From Aotearoamyces nothofagi (Eukaryota > Ascomycota > Leotiomycetes > Leotiales > Tympanidaceae), in assembly GCA_015345905.1 (NCBI GenBank), contig JADDTR010000033.1, forward strand, positions 124,001 through 188,000: a DNA stretch of 64,000 bases, written 5' to 3'. Numbering within the stretch: position 1 is the stretch's first letter; every line of letters starts with the position of its first letter. The notes beneath the pieces are model-generated. The model was not told the DNA's origin. It did no database searches and saw nothing but the letters and a program-made list of their open reading frames with translations. Shown in pieces: positions 44,492-57,928 of the stretch. A program made the translations under genes and the position numbers.

Positions 44492-47400
44492 CTATTTTCC
44501 TTGCCCCAAATATTCGGTATCGGTGCTTTCCATACTTGCCCTGTTGATTACTTTGAATGAAAAATCGGATTCTCCAACAAGATCCTTTACGCTCTCTACC
44601 AACTGATATAAGTCGTCAGAGACAAGGCTTGCCGCGACCTGCGTGACTGCATATGCCGAGTATGCAGGCTCCTGCACGTGACGGCCGTCAAGAATATCTT
44701 TATCAAGTTTCTCAAGACACTGCGATAACTGATAGGGTTTGGGCAGTTGCATGAATGGCGGTAGCGGAGTACCCTGTGTGACGGAGGCGGAGAGAAGACA
44801 TAAGACAGAGGTGATAGAGTGAGTTGTGGGACCTCTGTTTTTGAGGAGCTTGGCGAGATCCGATAGCCAAGCCTCCTCCGTCGTGTCTTTAGAATTCAAA
44901 GAGTCTTCACTCCAAGTCCTAGTGGCATATGAGATGAGTACGAGGTAGTGCAGGATACTAGATCTGATGTCAATACGAGCTGATGTGTAGAGGGCGATAA
45001 GGTAGTTACATACTTCTCGATTCGAAATATAATAGCGTTATAAGTCTCCTTTGGAAATTTTCCACCGATATTTAGCTCCCATTTCTGCCATTCGCTATGT
45101 TGTTTCAGCGAGGGTAAGAGGAGCATAAGCTTTCCAAATATCTTGCGCCTTATTTTCTCGAGCTGTCTGCCTGGGCTATTTTTATCGGACATGTCACCTT
45201 CAGTTTGATCGAGTCTAGATCCGACTGTTGAGTGAACAATGCTGTAATAATTTGCGAGGAGGTGAATACTCGCTCCGAGATCTTTTCGTAGCCAGCGACG
45301 GTCCGTCAGAGGGTATGGAAAGCTGTTGTTGGTGTTAATGAAAAACAGGTACAGCAACACAGATCGGCTTACATCGTCCAGAAGAATGCAACGAAAGATC
45401 CACCTGCAACACAGGCGAGACGATAAGGTGCAAGCTCATATATTCTACGATCGTGTTAGTGTTTGAAATATATTTGGAACTTGTGTCACTTACGGATAAT
45501 ATGGACTGCCATTCGCTATAGAAGCTGCAGTTCCAATCTTTACTACCTGTAACTCATACCCAACAATAAGAACTTGAGTCACGATACAGATAATCCAGAT
45601 AACAATGAACCTTGAAAACTTCAAAAGTAAGTACATCTCGATGAATATGAAAAGCCATAGCATTACTATGACTCCGGGTGTCTTGGAATCAACGATATAC
45701 CATATAACAATGGACGTAACCATTGAAAAGGCTGTGCCAGCGATACGGCAGAAAAATCCGAATATGGACTGTCCACTTGTAACTGTCATACCAATTGCAA
45801 TGATGATCATAGCCCAAAAAAGACGTTGTTCAATAAAGAAGGCCTGAGATTCCTTGAGAAAGGCAATAATGCCTACAGTCATTGTCGCACCTGCACAAGT
45901 TAGTCAGAAATATTCTAGTTTCTTTGGCATGGATTCCTCACAAGCAGCACGTAACCCAAAGCTAGACTCTGAAGAACCTAAAAACCTAGGTATCGTTCGG
46001 GCACCATTACCAAATCTTTCCCAACCGGATGTTGCTGGCAAATGCTCCGGATCTCTCTTGCCATTGAAGCCTGATCCCATGTAGACAGTATTAACCCCCG
46101 ATTCCATGGAGTCCGGCGTATCGGTATCAAGCGTGGCATCTTCTGCGCCAATGCCTTTTATCCATTTCCAAAGTCTTCGTTTTCCTGGTAGGATGAGCTT
46201 TTTCTTCTTTATTGTACCATCTTCCACTTTGCTTTCTGCGAAGCGAATAAATTTCAAGGTCGCAGTACCCATGGCATAGAGCTGTAACTCGGAATTAGCA
46301 TTTCCTGCCGACAGCATACCCATCCCAAAGCAAATGGTAAATGGCACAGATAACGGAGGATATTCCATACCAAATGTTCCATGTATAATATTAAATAAAG
46401 CTGTTGCTGGTCCCGACGGTACTGTGATTCATCTTGTGGAATGTGTAGAATATCTATTGATCCACCCTCATCGTGCTGCTCTTCGTTCAACCCTTTCTGA
46501 CGGGCCCAAGCTTTCAATGTATTACCTCTGCTGGCATAGAAGCCGTGCAGCTTCTTCTCTAACACCGCTGCGAATCCCACTTCACCTAGCCCAATAACGT
46601 TACCCTTAGCTTCAACGTCAACTTCCTCTTGGCCATCAGAACCAGACGTCGAGGTACTTTTGTTCTTCGTTTTTGGAAGAAGCTCTAAAAGTATACCAGC
46701 ATGCTCCAGGCCCTGGTCCATTGCCTCTGACATAATGGCAAAAGGTTCGTGGAGCTGCTTCATGACTTCGTTCCACATGCGTTTCTCTTCGAGTTTCTTT
46801 TCCATTTGATCATTTAAATTGTCACTTTCTGAAGCCTCAGCCTCATCAAAATGAGGCTTTCCAGCCACTTCAGTCCATCCTCTTCGTTCAGCTATTCGTT
46901 CGAAGACATCGGTGATAGTGCTCATGCCGATTAATGGTATCAGCATTTCCCGGAACATTGTAAGGATCTGGTCAAGGTTTTTCTGTCCGAGAGTTCCATA
47001 GGCAATTTCTCGCTTTGCGAAGGTCAAGTCACCGTGCAGCTTGCCGTGCAAGGCTGTCAGGTCTACAACAGAACCTTTCAGAGCCTTTGACTCTGATGAG
47101 GTCTTGGGCCCCACCTTAACAGTCTTGTCCTTTTTAACGGTCTTCTTTGAGTTTTCGGTATCTTCTGTTGGCAAAGGACTCGTGTAGCCAAACATATCAA
47201 TCTCCTCCAACGATTGGAGGTATGCAGATTGAGCCTTGATTCCACCTCGGAGAGCACCGATATATCCTGTCATTTCTTTGAAGACCACTTTTCGACAAGT
47301 AACAGGAATGATTAACAAACACACTCCAGTGGAGATTGCGAATGCTGATAAAAACGCAACAAGTAAGTCTTTAATCAAGGCTTTTCCTTGCTCGATTGTT

Positions 47401-48040
47401 TGGACTGTTGATAGATTAGCAAATGAATCCAAGTAGGTCAGATTTGAACAGTACATAATGGTCCATATGTGAAAGCAACATTAACAAAAATCGAGCACAT
47501 GATAACAGGAAATTGCAAAGCTGGTATTTTAGCCCGTAAAGCGTTGAAGAAGTAAATGCTCGTAAACAGCCATACCCCGCATACAGCTGACTGGGAAGAA
47601 TTATAGGATTCCACTATCCCAGTTGCAGTCGTATGTTTCCGAGCCTCTATCCCTGACCAGATTCCAAGAAGGCAGATTGCGCTGCTAATGCAGATACCGA
47701 TCAAATTCATGAACAGGAGCTGCAAATATTTGGCTCGTGGCATAATACAGAGGGATATTACGGAGATAATAGCAACCAGGTAGCCCAGGTTTCCAAAGTA
47801 ATTTGCGACAGAATCTGCTTGATAGATTGCAATACCGATGAGAGGGGGTAGGCTGCCCTTGAACATCATCACCAACGTGACGACATCCAGATCCAGCTTC
47901 TTCCATGCAACCTTCAGCTTCGATTCTCTCGGTTTCTCATCCTGCTTTTCACTTTTCATGGTCTCTCGTTCGTCAGTCTTTTTCTGGGCAAACGTGCTGT
48001 GCTCCTGCTGCTGGCACCTTTCGATGGTATCATCCGACAT
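44492..48040 (-). CDS. DUF2421/FUSC-like multi-spanning membrane protein (Bre4-related)
   Basis: Seven exons, complement(44492..44963, 45014..45322, 45373..45444, 45494..45890, 45942..46281, 46371..47404, 47455..48040), give 1069 aa. The six introns are 49-89 nt and every phase matches. Restored joins include FTYGPL-FQTIEQGKAL, FGLRAAC-ATMTVGII, NGSPYYP-IYELAPYRL and FFWTI-FPYPLTDRRWLR. The layout is that of fungal putative ER transporters: an N-terminal six-helix region (about 60-270), a long cytosolic segment with a coiled-coil-like acidic stretch (about 310-560), a second membrane block (about 650-790; GIIAFLKESQAFFIEQRLFW) and the C-terminal DUF2421 domain linked to brefeldin A sensitivity (Bre4). 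Transport substrate is unknown. Length and order are normal for the family. It is divergent to the P4-ATPase. Confidence 0.9.
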
Positions 48041-50055
48041 TTTGATGAGCCCGCCTGGCCACGTGAAGTTAACAGGGACTCTAATTATTGCAGAAGAATT
48101 TCGGTTTTGATTTAGGTTCCTAGACGAACATTATCAACTACATGAAGCAACGAGAAAGTAAGAGATTGACGTGGTTTAAGTTCAAGTGCAGCTGGCAACA
48201 TGGCACTCAATGGGTGCGCTAGTATGGATCTGAATGTAGGTGAACGAGGTAAACCCCCAATGGCTTACCTGCATTCCTCCCTAGAGTCAATCCCGCAAAT
48301 AACTATTTAGCGTCTAAGTCGCTAATTTAAACAAGGAGATCACTAAATGTTTTTGTTTACGAGTTTGGGGAATTACAATATTTCTAGGCAGTCCTGTCGC
48401 TAAGCTCCAGGGTATTAATCACTACCTCCCGTGCCTGCCTCGTCTACAGCGCTCTTTGGCGATGCCGGCGAGGAACTTCAAAGCAGCAACGAGACGCTAA
48501 TAATTATCCAGGGGACCGTAGTGTTAATCAGCCACGTGGATAAAGGTATGTAGGTGCTGTAGGTACCTACGCACTTGCCATCTAGAGATCTGTAGATGTT
48601 GCAGGCAGCACCCTAGGTCGGTCCAGCCCTCTGCACTCTCTTAATCTCCTTCCTGAATAATACTTTTGTTTGAATCTTAGTATTTTACAGAAGATACCGT
48701 TCAAGGCCTGGTTGCTTGCCATGCGTTTGAGTTCGCGAATAGCCTCGGACTGGGCACATTCCCACAGCACAAACCAAGGTGGGTGAATTCAAATCAACTC
48801 CTACTAACCGTGTACAGAAACTAACTACCATCGGCAGTGAAGCACAACCCTTGGAAAAAAGACCCTGATATCACAGCGAGAATGATCTTCGATCTTAGCG
48901 GGGGGTTGCCGAATGCACTCGTTGTCAAGTACATATCGGAATGGGCTCAGTATGCTGCAATATGCCCTGGAGGACCCTCCTGCAGAGCTTTTGCGTGAAA
49001 TACAAGACGATGTAGCCGGAATCAAGTTCTCGCAAAGTATTGATGAGAACCTGTATATTAAAATGGCACCAAAACCATCTGTCGAGATGATAGGGACAAC
49101 TTTTAATGCATGTAAACCCTCTAAGGAGTTGGGCCACAGTGGATGAGGATCCTCTCGCTTGCAGCAATCAGGATCGGCGTCGAGATAGCGCTACCAAGTA
49201 ACGTTCATTATGATTGTTCCAAGAGCGGTGGCAAGGAGATCGCATGGTACAATGGATCAGAAGGAGAGGAGACGCTCTCCGAGAGGTAGATATAGGCCTT
49301 GATTGCCGAACTTAGCACTCAGGCAAGCTTGGTAGACGCGCTGGGTGTGAAGAACATCTGGATGCCTTACCTTGTCAGGCACACATCGCTGTCAGAAGGA
49401 GCCGCGTTGCAAGGATGCTTGGCGGGAAGGCGCAGTAGTCCAAAGCGTCAGTGCTATACGCGTTGCAGGGCAGACAGCGTGGGCGGGCGGGTCACAGAAT
49501 CTTCTAAAAACGGGTGATGGTGGTAATCTTGAATGCTACCCCCCTGTCCGCCTTACGCAGCAATTCCTCGACCCCTCTACTCGAGCATTCGACAAACCAA
49601 AATCTTGTTGTTGCTTTCTCTTCCAAGGGGAATCACATCTTGAGCTTGTCTCGTGAAGATACCCGTCCTATTATACCCGTCCCGACAATCGCTCCAAGGT
49701 TTTGAAAGCCCAGGCTTCTTAAGATCTACTCGCAGTAGTTCGACGTCTAGAGCGCTAGCACGCCTGGAAAGCCTTTCATTCCACTACCTATCGAGAGCGC
49801 ATAATCAAAATCCGTCATCTAATCCTACCAGTTACACCTTATAACTTTATGAGGTCGTCGATTGACTCGTCTGGTTTTTATTCTTACTGTAGCGCCGCAA
49901 TCAAGATCTGTTATACATGTCATGAGGTGGCCTGTCATTCACTCCCTGTTATCTGATCGCGCGGGGGTGGCAGATGGCAGATAATTACGGCCACGAAGAA
50001 CCATCTAACATAGCAGCCCGCTACAGCGTACACGGCCCTCGAGGGCGACGAAGCC
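48041..50055. other. Interval between divergent membrane-protein genes
   Basis: Two kb between divergent starts. It holds the promoter of the DUF2421 gene (left) and of the P4-ATPase (right). Around 48838-49140 the + strand has protein-like but fragmented open frames (see findings). No gene supported. Confidence 0.45.
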
Positions 50056-53000
50056 ATGACTGGGACACGAGATCCTTCAGGTGCGCCGAGCGACACTGCG
50101 TCCTCGAATCTAGATCAAATACCATCGAATCCCCCACAAGTCGTAATAACTTCGGCCAGGGTCCTTCAAAATGAAGCTCAGATAGACGGGGATAGGCCGG
50201 TGCTTGCTAGGCAAGGCAGGGTGCGGGCAAGCGCAGAGAACGCTCTTCCTAACCTTTCGATAAATACTGCTATGTCTGGTGGCTCAGGCAGTACTTCAAG
50301 TTCAGCATGGCCGTCATTATCCCCATCACAAGCGGACTCTTTTAGAAAGCCGGATAAGCCTTCCCCGAGGTCTCCATTGTCCCCAATATCACCGGCTACC
50401 CGCGATCGTGGATACTCCTTGAGGCGTGCTCTTTTCACACGAGCTGTCAGTACACAAAATATAAATGCCGACATTGAGCTTTCAGAAGCTGGGCCATCCG
50501 CTCAGACGACTGGCGATCAGGTGCCCAATACGCCAAAAGATCGCAACGAGAAGAAGGAAGACACATCGGTCATAGTCTCTCAAATTATTTCACAAGGCTC
50601 TACCGAAATCTCCTTGCCACCTACATTCAAAAGTAGGGAGTTTGGTTCAGTCAGTTTACCGGAGTACGATTCGTGGGCTCATCGGCGTCTTTTCTCAAAA
50701 TTTACATCAACGATTCAGGCAACGTACAAACAGGCAAAGAAGCGTGTCCTGAAAGTTCAAGAGATTCCGCCAAGCAAGGACGGGCGACATATCGATCTCG
50801 ATATTTCTCGCAAACAACATCTCGTTGATGATAGGACAAAGAGGCTATATGTTACGAATATGATCCGTTCGTGCCGATACACCCTGTGGGACTTTCTTCC
50901 TCGACAAATTGTGTTCCAATTTGGGAAGCTTGCCAACTTTTACTTCTTATTAATATCAATCTTGCAAATGATACCTGGATTAAGCACAACTGGTACTTAT
51001 ACTACAATTGTACCTTTACTTGTTTTTATTGGCCTTAGTATGGCAAAGGAAGGCTATGATGATGTGCGTCGCTACAAGCTGGACAAGACGGAGAACAGAA
51101 AAGCGGTCTCGGTCCTACAAACGATTGACCCCATATATCAAAAGGACGATGACTTGAAGAGACAGCCTTCGATAGAAAGCGAAAAATCAAAGTACTGGAC
51201 CACAGAAAAGTGGCAAGATATCAAGGTTGGAGACGTAATTCGGCTTGAGAGAAACGAGTCTGTTCCTGCAGATATTGTGCTTCTTCATTCGAATGGCCTC
51301 AATGGCATCGCTTATATTGAGACGATGGCACTAGATGGGGAGACTAACTTGAAGCCCAAACAGGCATCACCGCTATTAGCTAAAAAATGTCATGATGTGA
51401 ATGGCATTGCGAATTGCAATGCCCATATTGTTGTTGAGGATCCAAATCTTGATTTATACAACTTTGATGGTAGGGTCACGGTCGATGGAAAGACCCTACC
51501 TCTTACCACTAATGAGATAATCTATCGGGGAAGCGTTCTTAGGAACACCTCTGAAGCCATTGGTATGGTGATCAATACTGGGGAAGAATGTAAGATTAGG
51601 ATGAATGCGAACTCGCATCCTCGTATCAAAGCGCCATCCCTTCAAGCCGCCGTCAATCGGGTAGTCGTTCTCTTGGTTTTCATTGTGATCTTCGTTGCGA
51701 GCTTTTTGACGGTTGCCTACTACATTTGGTCAAAAAATGTGGAGAGTCAGTCATGGTATATCTCTGAAGCCAGCGTCGCCATTGGAGAAATATTCGTTGG
51801 ATACATCATCATGTTCAACACCATGATCCCTCTCTCATTATACGTGAGCCTGGAAATCATCAAGGTCGGCCAGCTAGTACTCATGCACGACGTGGATATG
51901 TATGACCCTATATCTGATACCCCCATGGAAGCTCGAACGACTACTATCAACGAGGAACTTGGACAAGTTAGTTATATATTCTCGGACAAGACTGGGACAC
52001 TGACAGACAATGTCATGCGATTCCGTAAGATGAGCGTGGCTGGAGTTGCTTGGCTGCATGATTTTGATCTCCGGAAAGAGGCTAATAAGCTTGCTTCCGC
52101 CGAACAGCAATTTATGACGTCGAAGAAGCAAAAGGGAAAGTATAAAGCTAGGCGAAAGTCCATCCATAGAGCTTCATCACACTTTTCAACCAAGTTCTCG
52201 ACGGCTGGAGATGAAAACAGAAGTTCGCTACAAAATCCCGTGGCAGGACATTCTCGCAGTAGTAGTCTATGGAAGTCGTCGGCTCGCCCTGCAAAGGCTC
52301 AACCCGAGCTAAACTCGAAAGACCTTATGTGCTATCTGCAGCATAAGCCACACGGAGTGTTTGCTCGGAAGGCAAGGTTCTTCCTCTTATCGCTAGCCCT
52401 CTGCCACACCTGCCTCCCAGAAGTCCAGGGTGATGGTAGTATCGATTTTCAAGCTGCATCTCCTGATGAGCTTGCTCTAGTCAGAGCAGCCCAAGAACTC
52501 GGCTATATGGTTGTCGATCGCGCTGCGCAAACCATCACGCTGAATAGTAGACCTAATGGCCCTAAAGGACACGAGGTTAGCGAGAAGTACGAGGTATTGG
52601 ATGTCATCGAGTTCAGTAGTAAGAGGAAGCGGATGTCGATCATCGTCCGTTTCCCAGATGGCAGAAGATGCATATTTTGCAAGGGTGCTGACTCTACGGT
52701 GATGACTCGTCTGAAATATGCGCCGCTGGCATTACAAAAGACTGCGGAAGTCAATAGAAGGGCGAGCATCAGGAAAAGCTTAGAGGCTGAGCAATACTTG
52801 CGCCGACAAAGCGAGTCTGGTAGCCCCAGAAACAGCATGTCAAAATCGCCGAGGAATAGTGTTGTTCTGAGCAGGGCGAGCCTCGGAAGTTCTAGTCATC
52901 TCCACATAAGTGGACATAAGCTCCAGCCAGTCCGCGATAACCTCGACTCTTGGCTGAAAGAACGCGAGACTGATGTAGACTTGTCTTCTATTGATAACCC

Positions 53001-55063
53001 AGCTGCTTATGGGCTACCCAGGACATCGGTTCACCAAGATTCGCGTCCCTCCTTTGCATCATCAATAGATCGATCTGTGGATCATGATGAAGAGTACTAC
53101 GATGACTTGATTGATGAGTCGTTAGCGGTCAACGAGGCGGCTGTATTTGAGCGTTGCTTCCAGCACATCGACGACTTTGCCACCGAGGGTCTCAGAACGC
53201 TGCTATACGGCTACAAATTCTTAGATGAGCATGAGTACCTAGCATGGAAGAGGGTCTATCATGATGCTAGCACGAGTCTAGTGAACCGGCAGGAGTTGAT
53301 CGAAACGGCCGGCGAGATGATCGAGCAAGATTTTGAATTAGCCGGTGCTACCGCAATTGAAGACAAGCTTCAAAAGGGCGTACCTGAGACCATCGATAAG
53401 CTGCGCCGAGCGAATATCAAGATGTGGATGCTAACTGGTGATAAACGAGAGACCGCCATAAATATTGGACACTCCTGTCGTCTTATCAAGGACTATTCCA
53501 ATCTGATAATCCTAGATCATACGGCTGGAACCGTTGAAGACCTCATGGCCAGCTCGTTCTCGGAAATCGCAAGCGGTCGCGTAGCTCATTCTGTGGTCGT
53601 TGTGGATGGACAAACTCTTACTGACATCGAAAGCGATGAGTTATTATCTCGTCTATTCTTCGACCTCGCAGTGGTTGCAGATTCTGTCATCTGTTGCAGA
53701 GCCAGTCCCAGTCAGAAGGCATTACTTGTGAAGAAGATTCGCACCAAAATCAGCAAGTCGGTTACGCTTGCTATTGGAGACGGCGCAAACGATATTGCTA
53801 TGATTCAAGAAGCCCACGTTGGCATCGGAATCACGGGTAAGGAAGGTCTGCAGGCTGCCAGAATATCGGATTACTCGATTGCCCAATTTCGCTTCCTCCA
53901 AAAGCTCCTACTTGTTCATGGTCGCTGGAATTACGTGCGGACTACTAGATACGTTCTTGGCACGTTCTGGAAGGAGATGTTCTTCTATTTGAGTCAAGCT
54001 CTCTTCCAGCGCTGGAACGGCTACTCCGGTACCTCTCTTTACGAGTCTTGGAGCTTGAGTATGTTTAACACACTCTTCACCTCGCTACCTGTTATCTTCC
54101 TTGGAATCTTTGAGCAGGATCTCAGAGCATCAACTCTTCTCGCAGTACCGGAGCTGTATTCCCAAGGACAACGGAATGAGGCATTCAACCTGAAGAAATA
54201 CCTCGGTTGGATGGCCATGGCTATCGGTGAGGCTGTTCTCGTCTACTTCCTGATGTATGGATTATATTCTTCAGATATGCATGATTCAGGGTTATTTGCT
54301 ATGGGTCAGTTGTGCTTTACCTGCATTGTCATTGCCATAAACTCCAAGCTCTTGTAAGTGGTTTCCCCCATTCTTTGCTCCTATTCTAGCCAGTGACTAA
54401 GTTCTCTTGTGGCAGATTTATTGAGATGCATACCAAAACCTGGGTATCTGTTATTGGATGGGTGCTTTCCGTTGGGGGGTGGATGCTTTGTATGTTTGAT
54501 GCATGGCTCTATATTGCTTCAATAGCTAACACGATATTGCAGGGAACATAGTACTTTCATTCGTCTACTCCACCGACTTATCCTTAGCCTACAACGTCCG
54601 TTCAGGATTTATCGAGCACTTCGGTAACTACGGCCGCTGGTGGGTTGTGTTATTTATTACTATATTTGCGTTCTTAGTCTGGGAATATATAGTGATCTCG
54701 GTCCGCAAAGCTTTCTTTCCAACGGACGTCGATATCTTCAAAGAACTCGAGCAGGACAGACTTATCAGACGAAGGTTCGATGAAGCTGCTGCCGGGATGG
54801 ATATCCACGATATGCGTACAAGTGAGGACACGAAAAGAGAAATGGAGATCCAGGAATTGCTTGATAAGCCGAGATCAATGGACAAGCATGACCCCGCACA
54901 CGGCCAGGTCGACACCATGTACAGTGAAACGCAAGGAGGGACCGAGGCAATCGGCAAGTCGCGTCTTTCTAGAAGCCAGCAACCACCTGGAGCCTCGGGT
55001 ATTGAGCTACGCCCAACTGCCCCACGGAGGTCGAGTACTATGAGGCATAGTATAGTGGCATGA
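50056..55063 (+). CDS. DNF3: P4-type phospholipid-translocating ATPase (Dnf3-like)
   Basis: Three exons, 50056..54353, 54416..54489 and 54543..55063, give 1630 aa. Introns are 62 nt (GTAAGT...GGCAG) and 53 nt (GTATGT, CTAAC branch, TTGCAG). Flippases of this class move phospholipids to the cytosolic leaflet at Golgi/endosome and plasma membranes. Landmarks: LDGETN (about 426-431, actuator domain), DKTGTLTD with the phosphorylated Asp644, LTGDK (about 1126-1130) and GDGANDIAM (1241-1249). The N-terminal 230 residues are Ser/Pro-rich and probably regulatory. A Ser/Arg-rich insertion in the nucleotide-binding domain (about 915-970) and the 30-residue basic stretch after Asp644 fit Dnf3 rather than Dnf1/2 or Drs2. 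Membrane helices follow at the C-terminus, and the tail is acidic then basic. Confidence 0.9.
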
Positions 55064-56056
55064 TATGATGATTTACGAGTCGTATATATATATAGGTATA
55101 GGCAGTTATATGAGTAGTTTGGAGATTTAGACGAGTAGCATTGGATGGGGGATTACTTGCATACATGCATTCATGATTGGGGGCGTTGGACCTACTGATG
55201 TTCAGATTCTTAGATGGCGGTTGCCTCGGCGTCTAAAAATGCCTCTTGGCTACAGCATTATACCAGTGTATCAGAATACGCCGACTTAGATACTTAGATA
55301 TCCCAGCAATTTACCGATTGACAAAAGAAAAAATTGTTCTCTAGCATTTGTGAGGTGTGCCAAGCACTTGCTAGCAAGCTGAAGCCTATAGCTGAGGAAT
55401 GTCCTCGAGCTGTTTTCTACTCGCTGCCATATGCTGGTCCGGGATGTAGTGATCAGCTTCTTCCAGCTTGGACCATTCACAGCTTTCAGGGGCACTAGCA
55501 AATGGCATCGATATATGCACGTCTTTCTATGGAACTTTGAGGATAGATCTTAATGTATAAATTGCACTGATTAACCTGAGTTCCTCATAACCCTCCCGCG
55601 AAAGCCCTCAGATAATAGCTTCCGATATTGCAAGCACCATACTAATTAGTAAGTGCGTTCCGTCCAAAACACACTGGCTAGGCCAAAGCAACGCAAGGAG
55701 ATAAATAGACACAAAAATGTGCGACCGCTGTGCCAGACAGGCATGATCGATAGAATATTTTCGTCATGCAAGTATTCGTGACATAGAGAACAAGCTAAGA
55801 GATGCAAAGTAACAAAAGCCAGAAACAGGTATGACGATGAACGTAGACACAAAATAATGTGAATCGGCCAAGCAAACAAAAAACACCACTGCAAAGGCCG
55901 TTATGCCCCATATGTATGTATTCAACATATCCCAATTATATTCCCAACGCCGTCTCCCTTCCACTTTTTCTCCCCCAATTCTAAGACGCAGCCAATCCCG
56001 CGGCGCAATCAACGAAGTAGAGGTTTATTGGACCAGCCACCAGTCGTGATACGTCG
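55064..56056. other. Convergent intergenic P4-ATPase/homeobox gene
   Basis: A 993-bp interval between convergent stops. Hydrophobic open frames at 55646-56012 on the - strand lie directly 3' of the homeobox gene and are most simply its 3' UTR. No gene supported. Confidence 0.5.
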
Positions 56057-57928
56057 TTAATGGTTTAGTACGTCTTCAGGCGACAGACTGGAAGGATCTA
56101 CAGCGTCGAATTGGACAAGTTGGTTCATGTCCATGTCTGCTTGTGACTGTTCGTAGTAAGCCGGTGATGGAGAGTGAGGATGCATTGGAAGGGTTAAAGA
56201 GTGTTTTGAATACATCTCATTAAGTCCAGTTCCATCATCTGATAAGTTTGAATGGGGATCATGTGGCGTGCTGTATACGTCTGTAGAGGCGCTACGATGC
56301 ATCATTGAAAGGGGAGGCGATTGGTCCACAATGGCGGGGTCTCCATGGCTCATAAAAGACAGTGGAGATATAGATGGCGGAACCATGTTAGAGGGGTCAA
56401 CCATGGGCGAGAGGAATGGGACACTGTAGGGCGTGTTGTAGTTCGAAGCTGGTATCGCATTACTGTCTGGGCCTTGGAAGAATGATGGACTCGAGTAATC
56501 GGATGGAGATGTCGTTGTTGCAGCAGACATTGGGTATTGTCTAAAATCCATGCCATATCCAGATGATGTATCGATTCGAAGATTCGAGCCCATAGGTCCC
56601 AGGTTGCCAGGTTGCTGTGGTATTGGAGCAAATATGTTCGAGTTAGGTACGTTGGGCTGGCTTTCGCCAGGATGTTGGATGAGAAATGATGGCATGGGAG
56701 AATTGAACATGGAGAAATCGACAGCCATAGGAACTGATCGACTCCTTTGTCGTTTATGTCCCGGTCCATGGGCACTTTGAGGAATGCCAATACCCCATTG
56801 TTCTTGGAACATGCCAACATGTGCTTGTGAGTTATAATTTGGCTGTGATGATGGGCGGTAACCAGTTGGGGACACGGGCGCAGAAACAGATAGTTGTTGA
56901 TGTTCATATGGGTTGTGGCGACCCGTGAAGGACTCCAGTGAAATCAGCTTTGCTAATTGACCACTAAGGACTTTGGGGTGGCCACCGAGCTGATGGATCA
57001 TAACTTGGGACGCTTGTTGGTCTTCGGTAAAGTCACCACATTGGAAGAAGCCACCAGAGCCAGACGAGTCCATGAAAAAGTTTGGCGGTCGGTTGAGTTC
57101 AACAACTAAGCCCCCAAACTTTCCCATCTCAATATCTCCATTTTCCAGATAGATGTTTTTGATATGTGAGAAGGGATATTCGATCTTGTATCCCGCCTGA
57201 TCATTGTTGATATAGTATGTCATGCATGCCTTGTCTGGTGAGTAGAAGATGATTAGGTCCATGGTATTCTGGCCAATTCGTCTCCATGATCCAACGGTTA
57301 AAGATCGACATGACAGATGGTGGATTACTATAAACTGTGAGAAAAATTCATGATCCAAGGGGGGTTTACATCACTTACCAACTTTACCCTGATGCCCATT
57401 ATCGCCGCCGAGAAACATGCTACCACTGCCATAGGAGCCAAGTCCACCACGGCCCATGAAGTTACCACCCATAGATTTTCCAGACTCCATAGCTTGCATA
57501 GCGAGGTATGTTCGCATCGAGTCTGGAATCGCGTCGCAATCTTCGCCCGTTTCAATGCTCTTCTTAGCCAGTAACTTTATCTTGGCTCGCCTGGTAACTG
57601 TGGTCAGTATTCTATCATTTATTAGAAGTATACTTCCATACCTGTTTTGGAACCAGATTTGTACGGAGCGCTCTGTCATGTTAATATCTTCGGCGATTCG
57701 TTCCCGAACCGTCGCGGTGGGCGTAGGATTTTTGTTGAATTCGACTTCTAGGGTACCCAGTTGATCTTGAGTTGCCCGTTGTCTCTTCTGATTCTTCTGC
57801 TGTTGTGTCAAGGTGCTCTTCCTAGGGGGGCGTCGAGAAGCCGAGTTAATGCTGTTTGTAGCCGAGGCCGAGGGGGACGGTGTCGAGTGCATCTTCATCG
57901 ACCCCTCGTCGGGCGACATGTCCGACAT
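56057..57928 (-). CDS. Homeodomain transcription factor
   Basis: Three exons, complement(56057..57327, 57379..57590, 57642..57928), give 589 aa. Both introns are 51 nt (GTATGG...CCAG and GTAAGT...TTATAG). The first splits Arg96 of the homeodomain, and the join gives WFQNR-RAKIK. The homeodomain spans about residues 47-106 ([17 protein letters not shown] ... [21 protein letters not shown]). The N-terminus is Ser/Pro-rich. A conserved-looking region at about 170-310 ([20 protein letters not shown], then [17 protein letters not shown]) follows, and the C-terminal half is Ser/Pro/Gln/His-rich and probably activating. Filamentous fungi have several such regulators in development and conidiation, and yeast PHO2 is a distant relative. 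I cannot assign the exact orthologue. The start ATG at 57928 was chosen because the frame's earlier initiator is TTG. Confidence 0.9.

Noticed and set aside
55646-56012. Hydrophobic minus-strand frames
   Set aside because: They sit immediately 3' of the homeobox stop, overlap in two frames and have no homologous pattern; 3' UTR is simpler.
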